64,000 nucleotides of DNA from Brucella tritici (lineage in GTDB: Bacteria; Pseudomonadota; Alphaproteobacteria; Rhizobiales; Rhizobiaceae), in assembly GCF_008932295.1 (NCBI RefSeq), contig NZ_WBWA01000002.1, forward strand, positions 248,001-312,000. The letters run 5' to 3'. The first letter of the stretch is position 1; each line of letters starts with the position of its first letter. The notes below the pieces were generated by a model that was not told where the DNA came from, did no database searches, and saw only the letters and a list, made by a program, of their open reading frames with translations. The position numbers and the translations under genes were made by a program. Shown here piece by piece: positions 58,948-64,000 of this stretch.

Positions 58948-60021
58948 ATGAAAGAGATCGACATCAGCTATAGAACGATGTTCGCGGAGTTGGCGCAGCG
59001 GACAATGGATGCACAATTCGTAGCAGACTTCCCTTTAGAAGGATGGTTTGTGACTGTAACTGTCAAAGATCGCGATTATTGGTATTTCGACCTCCCCACC
59101 CCCGAGGGCAAAGACAAACGAAGCTACGTCGGCCCCGCGAGTGACGAAGCTATCACTAAGCGGGTAAGAGCCCACAAAGAGATCAAGGGCAACATCCGAG
59201 AGCGTAGACGCATGGTTAGCACGCTGCGACGCGCCGGCCTTCCCGGTCCTGATCCCTTCGCTGGTGACGTCACGAAAGCCTTGGCCGATGCTGGGTTGTT
59301 CCGGCTGCGCGCCATCTTGATTGGGTCGGTGGCATTCAGCACCTATGCTGGAATGCTCGGTGTCCGGCTGCCCTCTGCCGCGCTGCAGACAGGCGACGCA
59401 GACTTCGCTCAGGACTTCGCAATATCGGCTGGTGTCCAAGATAGTCTCCCGCCAATCCTCGAAATCCTCCAGTCAGTCGACCCTGAATTCCGCGCGATTC
59501 CGCACCAGGCCGATAAGGCTAAGGTGGTCGCCTTCGTGAACGCCAAGGGCTATCGGGTGGAGTTCTTGACCGGAAATCGGGGATCAGAAGAATACACTGG
59601 CAAGCCGTCGCCCATGCCCGCCCTCGGCGGCGCGTCGGCGGAGAATCTGCGGTTCCTTGATTACCTGATCTACGAGCCTATCCGCACAGTGCTACTTTTC
59701 CGCGAAGGCATAAACGTTCTCGTTCCTGCTCCCGAGAGGTATGCCGTACACAAGCTGATTGTGTCGTCGCGAAGACTCACTGACACGTTGGGGCGTTTGA
59801 AAGCTGACAAAGATCTAACGCAAGCCGCTTTGCTCTTCGAAGCCCTCGTGCAAACGCGCCACGGCATTGAACTAAGCGATGCTTGGGAGGAAGCATGGGA
59901 GCGCGGTGATGCATGGAAAGAGGGTATTGTCAGCGGCCTATCCAGACTACCCAAAAACGGAGTTGAAGCGTTAAGAGAGGCACTCGGGTCCGATTTTGTA
60001 GAAGGCTTACTGAAAAGGTGA
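58948..60021 (+). CDS. Nucleotidyltransferase-fold protein, GSU2403-like family (copy B)
   Basis: 357 residues, Shine-Dalgarno AAGG. Same architecture as copy A: helical N-terminal part, the NTase core LIGSVAFSTYAGMLGV followed by TGDADFAQDFA (G-S...D-x-D pattern; residues about 130-155), and C-terminal VPAPERYAVHKLIVSSRR matching copy A's VAPDPRIFAAHKFWISQRG. Lies between two IS630 sequences in the same orientation. Function unknown; acquired-gene status is inferred from the IS context. Confidence 0.75.
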   Translation: MKEIDISYRTMFAELAQRTMDAQFVADFPLEGWFVTVTVKDRDYWYFDLPTPEGKDKRSYVGPASDEAITKRVRAHKEIKGNIRERRRMVSTLRRAGLPGPDPFAGDVTKALADAGLFRLRAILIGSVAFSTYAGMLGVRLPSAALQTGDADFAQDFAISAGVQDSLPPILEILQSVDPEFRAIPHQADKAKVVAFVNAKGYRVEFLTGNRGSEEYTGKPSPMPALGGASAENLRFLDYLIYEPIRTVLLFREGINVLVPAPERYAVHKLIVSSRRLTDTLGRLKADKDLTQAALLFEALVQTRHGIELSDAWEEAWERGDAWKEGIVSGLSRLPKNGVEALREALGSDFVEGLLKR

Positions 60022-60108
60022 TTGACAGATTTCGCTAGAAACGAAAGACGACGACAGGCCAGTCTATGATTAGGCATAAAAGGCCGTGATCCGCTCTACC
60101 GCTGCCAT

Positions 60109-60360
60109 AGCGAAAGGGCGTGACGTTGGTCAAGGCGGAAGGCGCATGGCTTCTATTCCTGCCGTCCTATTCGCCAGACCTGAATCCCATCGAAATGGCC
60201 TTCTCAAAACTTAAGGCACTCCTGCGAAAGCGAGCCGCACGAAGCTTCGATGCCATCTCCTATGCTCTCGGTGACATCATCAGCCTCTTCTCCGTCACCG
60301 AATGCCTAAACTTCTTCAAGGCAGCAGGATATGAGGCTGAATAAATGCGACACGCTTTAG
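60109..60360 (+). mobile_element. IS630-family 3' fragment (second copy)
   Basis: Matches 58483-58735 of the first copy with one single-base deletion and a few substitutions. It keeps the last catalytic Glu region and right inverted repeat GCGACACGCTTTAG (60347-60360), and no left half. Same orientation as the full copy. Confidence 0.88.
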
Positions 60361-60971
60361 AAGGCGAGACCCAGGGCTTTCAAATCAGCGCCCAACTTGC
60401 CCGCATCCGTAAAATGCACAGCCTGCCAGCCAGCCTGTCTGGCGCCATCCACATTGTGCATTGTGTCATCGATGAAAAGCGTTGCCGCGGGATCAAGGTC
60501 GAACGATGCAACGTGATGATCGTAGATTTCGCGGTCGGGTTTCAGCATATGAATGTCGCCCGATACGGTGACGCCCCGACTTTCGGCCAGAAAGGGAAAG
60601 CGAATCTGTGCTTCTCGGAAAGTGTCTAAAGCAAAATTCGTCAGCATGGTGACGTCATTGCCATGGCTGATCAGACCGCGCAGAATTTCGACGCTGTCCT
60701 CGTACGCATGGGGAACCATGCGGTTCCAGTTTTGCCGGAACGCACGAATATGATCGCGTTTCTCGGGATATGTATCGATCAGAAGTGATTCTGCTTCCTG
60801 CCAGCTTCTGCCGCGATCCTGTTCGATATTCCATGCGCTGGTGCAGATGTTTTCCAGAAACCACCGCCGTTCCGAAGCATCGGGAATGACATCGAGATAA
60901 GCAAGTTCAGGATCATAGTGGATCAGAACTCGGCCAATATCGAAGACGACATGCTTGACGGGACTGTTCAA
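60357..60971 (-). CDS. HAD-superfamily hydrolase (HAD-IA, YihX-like)
   Basis: 204 residues with a TTG start overlapping the mutY stop by four bases (TTGA). Motifs: FDIGRVLIHYD (nucleophile Asp; the next position is Gly as in YihX phosphatases), LTNFALDTF, MLKPDREIYDHH (Lys) and LFIDDTMHNV. The stop codon TAA is read from the last bases of the IS630 fragment's inverted repeat, so the original C-terminus may have differed. Substrate unknown. Confidence 0.9.
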   Translation of the reverse strand: MNSPVKHVVFDIGRVLIHYDPELAYLDVIPDASERRWFLENICTSAWNIEQDRGRSWQEAESLLIDTYPEKRDHIRAFRQNWNRMVPHAYEDSVEILRGLISHGNDVTMLTNFALDTFREAQIRFPFLAESRGVTVSGDIHMLKPDREIYDHHVASFDLDPAATLFIDDTMHNVDGARQAGWQAVHFTDAGKLGADLKALGLAF

Positions 60972-62062
60972 TGGTTTCTCCTCCCTCGTTTGAATGCTTC
61001 TGGTATGGCGGCGATGATCGCCTTTTTCATGACGGTGGGCAGCGCCTCATCGGAAAGGTCGTCTGGCTGTGACCACCATCCATCCGTAGACGCACTCTTG
61101 CTGACATTCTCGGAGCGATAGACCGACAATCTCAGTTCGAAATGTGTAAAAACATGCGTGATTGAACCGGAACCGTTCCATTGTGCCGCGAACGGTGCTG
61201 CAGCGATTGTTGCATCTCCGTCGATACGCGCCGTCCAGTGGCTGCCCGGAACTTCGGTCATTCCGGCAAGCAGGCCTTCACCTTTCCGCTTGCGCAGGAG
61301 AATTGAACCATCCTCCGCAATGGCGATGAATGCCGCCCCGGTGCGAATTGGCTTTTCTGCTTTGGGGGCCTTAACCGGAAACTCCTCCGGATCGCGTGAT
61401 TTGAGAGCCAAGCAATCATCGTTGAGCGGGCAGATCGCACAGGCTGGCCGTCGTGGCGTGCATATGGTTGCGCCCAGATCCATCATGGCCTGAGCAAAGT
61501 CTCCCGGTCTGTCGATGGGCGTCATTTGACCCATGAGTGCGCGGATTTCAGCTTTTGCAGCGGGCAGGGGCGTGTCGATTGTGTAGAGCCGCGAAATTAC
61601 ACGCTCCACATTGCCGTCGACGACGGCAGCCGCCTCGCCAAACGCGATTGCCGCGATCGCCGCCGAAGTGTAATCGCCGATGCCCGGCAGTTCCTTCAGT
61701 GCAATGGCATTGTCCGGAAACTTGCCATCATGCTGTAAGGCTACGGCGTCGGCACATTTTTTCAAGTTACGTGCACGCGAATAATAACCGAGCCCGGCCC
61801 ATGCACGCAGCATATCGTCTTCACTCGCCTTTGCCATGGCTTGAACGGTGGGCCAGCGTTCTACGAATTTCATGAAGTAAGACTTGACCGCCTCCACTGT
61901 CGTCTGTTGAAGCATAATCTCGGAGAGCCAGACGCGATAGGGATCGGGCTTGACGCCGGAGGCCTGTTCGGACGGGCTCACGCGCCACGGCAGAACGCGA
62001 TGGTGCCGGTCATACCAGCGCAGGAGCTTTGTGGATTGATCGGAATTGGTAGAATTCAGCAT
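60968..62062 (-). CDS. mutY: Adenine DNA glycosylase
   Basis: 364 residues. Removes adenine from A:8-oxoG pairs. Helix-hairpin-helix LKELPGIGDYTSAAI with catalytic Asp in VDGNVERV, iron-sulfur loop CTPRRPACAICPLNDDC (C-x6-C-x2-C-x5-C), and a C-terminal NUDIX-like domain with FAQAMMDLG preceding it. Downstream HAD gene is coupled. Confidence 0.96.
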   Translation of the reverse strand: MLNSTNSDQSTKLLRWYDRHHRVLPWRVSPSEQASGVKPDPYRVWLSEIMLQQTTVEAVKSYFMKFVERWPTVQAMAKASEDDMLRAWAGLGYYSRARNLKKCADAVALQHDGKFPDNAIALKELPGIGDYTSAAIAAIAFGEAAAVVDGNVERVISRLYTIDTPLPAAKAEIRALMGQMTPIDRPGDFAQAMMDLGATICTPRRPACAICPLNDDCLALKSRDPEEFPVKAPKAEKPIRTGAAFIAIAEDGSILLRKRKGEGLLAGMTEVPGSHWTARIDGDATIAAAPFAAQWNGSGSITHVFTHFELRLSVYRSENVSKSASTDGWWSQPDDLSDEALPTVMKKAIIAAIPEAFKRGRRNH

Positions 62063-62208
62063 GAGAAGGACATCGGTTAACAGTTGGGCAGCATTCTGAT
62101 TAATGCCTTATTTTTACAATTGATAGAAACAACGCTGTGCATAATAGATCCTAGCGCGTAGAAGCCTCACTGTGGGCCTTCTGATGTACTCAGTTGGAAA
62201 GAGAATAA

Positions 62209-62976
62209 GTGGACCATTCTGTACCCGTCTATGTCATCAATCTTGCGCGATCACGGGATCGCTGGGACAGGCTGAAGTCCAATGCGGATGCGCTTTCGAT
62301 CGATCTGAGGCGCGTGGAAGCTGTTGAGGGAAAACTTCTGTCCCCGGAAGAACTGACGGATTTCGATGATGCAGGCTTTCGTCGTTGGCATGGTAAAACT
62401 GTACTGCCCGCAGAAATTGGTTGTTATTTCAGCCATATCCAAGCGCTGGAAATGATAGCCGCAGCACCTGAATCTTTTGCGGTCATTGTGGAAGATGACG
62501 TAGTTTTCACTCCTGCTTTTCAACCGTTCCTGACGTATTTGACAAAGGTGACGGGTTGGGATGCGGTTAAACTCGTGAATCACAGGACGTCTGCCTTTCG
62601 CCCGTTTCAAAAAGCCGACGATCAGTTTTCCATAGGTCGCTGTCTGCATGGCCCGCTGGGCAGTTCAGCAGCATATGTCGTAACCAGGGAAGGCGCGTCG
62701 AAAATGCTGAAGGCGCTCCGGCCCATGCGACTGCCTTATGATGTTGCATTGGAACGTGGGTGGGCTGGTGCATATCAGGTTTTTACGACCGACAAGCCGG
62801 TCGTCGAGTTTTCGGATATTGCGATCTCTACGATCGCTCAGGGGCGTTCTGCCTACGCCAAGAAGCGTTTACCCGTATACAAAAGGATAACTACCCTTGT
62901 GTTTCGAGTAACTGATTATGTCCGACGAATCGCCTACGCTCTTGATAAGAAGGGCTTAAGAGAGGGCAGAGATTGA
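62209..62976 (+). CDS. GT25-family glycosyltransferase
   Basis: 255 residues, GTG start after GGAAAGAGAATAA. N-terminal VPVYVINLARSRDRWDRL is the GT25 (LPS lic2A/lgtA-type) signature; EIGCYFSHIQALEMIA and FAVIVEDDVVFTPAF supply the DxD-like site. LPS or capsule core sugar transferase; the ligase gene follows with a TTGA overlap. Confidence 0.88.
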   Translation: MDHSVPVYVINLARSRDRWDRLKSNADALSIDLRRVEAVEGKLLSPEELTDFDDAGFRRWHGKTVLPAEIGCYFSHIQALEMIAAAPESFAVIVEDDVVFTPAFQPFLTYLTKVTGWDAVKLVNHRTSAFRPFQKADDQFSIGRCLHGPLGSSAAYVVTREGASKMLKALRPMRLPYDVALERGWAGAYQVFTTDKPVVEFSDIAISTIAQGRSAYAKKRLPVYKRITTLVFRVTDYVRRIAYALDKKGLREGRD

Positions 62977-64000
62977 GTTATTTTAAAAAGTCTTTTCTCC
63001 TGCGGCGCCGGATAGATTCCTGGGTGCTCGGGATAGCGTCGGCCGCGATGCCCATTCGCATCGGTTTTGGACCGCTGATACTTTTCGTCTTTTCATGCAT
63101 CGGCATTTATCTTGCCTGCGGACGTCACGCGACGACACGTATGTTCGCCAAAAAGTTCTATCTTTTCATAGTCTTATATGCTGTATGGTCGCTGGGCTTG
63201 ATCCTGTTTCGAGGCGAGCCCTTCCACGATAACCGGCAGATCGGCTATACTCTGCTAATTGCCATTTTCGCTTTTGCTGGTTCGGGGATGGTGCTCGTTC
63301 GCGATCCGTTGCGAGCTTATGTTCTCGGCGCGCGGGTTGGAACGTTGCTTGCCGTGGTCATCGCACTTTATCTTGCTGTGACCAATGGCGGCCGTATTGG
63401 TGTCGGCGGCAATCAGGCAGTCTTTGCATTCGTTGCAGCAGTGGCGGCGATCTCGGCTGCAGTCCCCCTGCGCAACGCCTCCCGATATTTGCCGAACGGC
63501 CCACATTGGCTGGTGTTGGGGTTCACTGCGGTTTTAACTTCTGAAACACGAGCAGTCATTGTGGTCTTGCCGATATTTGCGGCCATAGAAATTCTTATTT
63601 TCCTAAGGCGTTTCAGCATCAGGCAACAGGGAGCGGCTTATGCGATACTGTTCGCAGCAATAGCGGCTCTCGTCGTTGTCGGACCGGTTGGCGATATTAT
63701 CTCCAAACGGTTCGCGGGTATGGTGGAATACTATGACAGCGGCAACAGTTCCAACTGGGACGATAAAGTGTCTGCCGATATCCGTGAGGTCATGTGGACG
63801 AGCGCGTCCCATGTCATCAAAACTCACCCTTTCACAGGAGTAGGCTCCTATTCGAAGATGGATTTCGTGAAGACTGAGGCTGGTGACAAGGCTCCAATGT
63901 TGGAAGGCTTCCGTCATGTCCATAACACGATTCTTGATGAGTTACTGAACGACGGGATTATCGGCCTCATCTTTATGGCTTGTGCATTTATCTCGATCTT
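62973..64000 (+). CDS. O-antigen ligase/polymerase-like membrane protein (3' partial)
   Basis: 342 residues visible, frame open to the window end. TTG start overlapping the glycosyltransferase stop (TTGA); an ATG at 63048 is an alternative. Ten or so hydrophobic segments and the periplasmic loop HVHNTILDELLNDGIIGL, the Wzy/WaaL signature with its conserved His. Attaches or polymerises O-chain sugars at the periplasmic face. Stop codon beyond the window. Confidence 0.85.
   Translation, partial: MSYFKKSFLLRRRIDSWVLGIASAAMPIRIGFGPLILFVFSCIGIYLACGRHATTRMFAKKFYLFIVLYAVWSLGLILFRGEPFHDNRQIGYTLLIAIFAFAGSGMVLVRDPLRAYVLGARVGTLLAVVIALYLAVTNGGRIGVGGNQAVFAFVAAVAAISAAVPLRNASRYLPNGPHWLVLGFTAVLTSETRAVIVVLPIFAAIEILIFLRRFSIRQQGAAYAILFAAIAALVVVGPVGDIISKRFAGMVEYYDSGNSSNWDDKVSADIREVMWTSASHVIKTHPFTGVGSYSKMDFVKTEAGDKAPMLEGFRHVHNTILDELLNDGIIGLIFMACAFISI

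Noticed and set aside
60120-60344. Independent 74-residue gene
   Set aside because: Identical in content to the C-terminal end of the IS630 transposase; it is a fragment, not a gene.

Overview
This is chromosomal DNA of an alphaproteobacterium of the order Hyphomicrobiales, almost certainly the Brucella/Ochrobactrum group. The evidence is a 377-residue CcrM-type GANTC methylase, an IalB-family protein, a PliC-type lysozyme inhibitor, the cox gene order, the alphaproteobacterial ThrB kinase, and tandem copies of the octamer AGGGCAGT, which is the Brucella 'HOOF-Print' VNTR unit. Most of the window is dense core genome with intergenic gaps well under 300 bases. No rRNA, tRNA or CRISPR array was seen.

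Layout. 1-5.5 kb: end of a TrmA/RumA RNA methyltransferase, an ArsR-SRPBCC pair with a palindromic operator, an Asp/Glu racemase, a LOG-type phosphoribohydrolase, a PliC-like inhibitor and a LysM protein. 5.6-13.7 kb: an ArsR sensor beside an Atm1-type exporter, phospholipid genes psd-pssA, a small P-loop NTPase, an SDR, purF and cvpA. 13.8-21 kb: radA, dnaB, cfa and the rpsF-rpsR-DUF2232-rplI ribosomal operon, all on the minus strand. 21.4-28.4 kb: fatty acid genes fabD-fabG-acpP-fabF, then mltG, yicC and gmk. 28.5-32 kb: a CatB-like acetyltransferase, a barstar-like protein with a small membrane peptide, tldD and an ialB-family gene. 32.3-41.8 kb: a long plus-strand run, coxB-coxA-ctaB-coxF-ctaG-coxC-DUF983-SURF1, continuing into ispH, thrB and rnhA; it encodes the aa3 oxidase, heme O synthesis and copper insertion.

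42-51.5 kb: a peroxiredoxin, a DsbD-N-like protein, yqgE, a GGDEF/EAL protein with a GNAT partner, an M16 peptidase, thrC and a lipoprotein. The GGDEF/EAL-GNAT pair is bracketed by two inverted copies of an octamer-containing repeat. 51.6-61 kb is the accessory-looking part: two divergent members of one nucleotidyltransferase-fold family, an IS630-family pseudogene plus a 3' fragment of a second copy, two HAD hydrolases, a ClC transporter and ccrM. 61-64 kb: mutY, then the start of a surface polysaccharide locus (GT25 glycosyltransferase and an O-antigen ligase-like protein cut by the window edge).

The most unusual structures are the IS630-flanked nucleotidyltransferase gene with a duplicated TATAAG/CTTATAA element in front, the inverted octamer repeats around the GGDEF/EAL operon, a ~138-nt near-palindrome between fabG and acpP, and an ArsR operator that contains its own gene's start codon.
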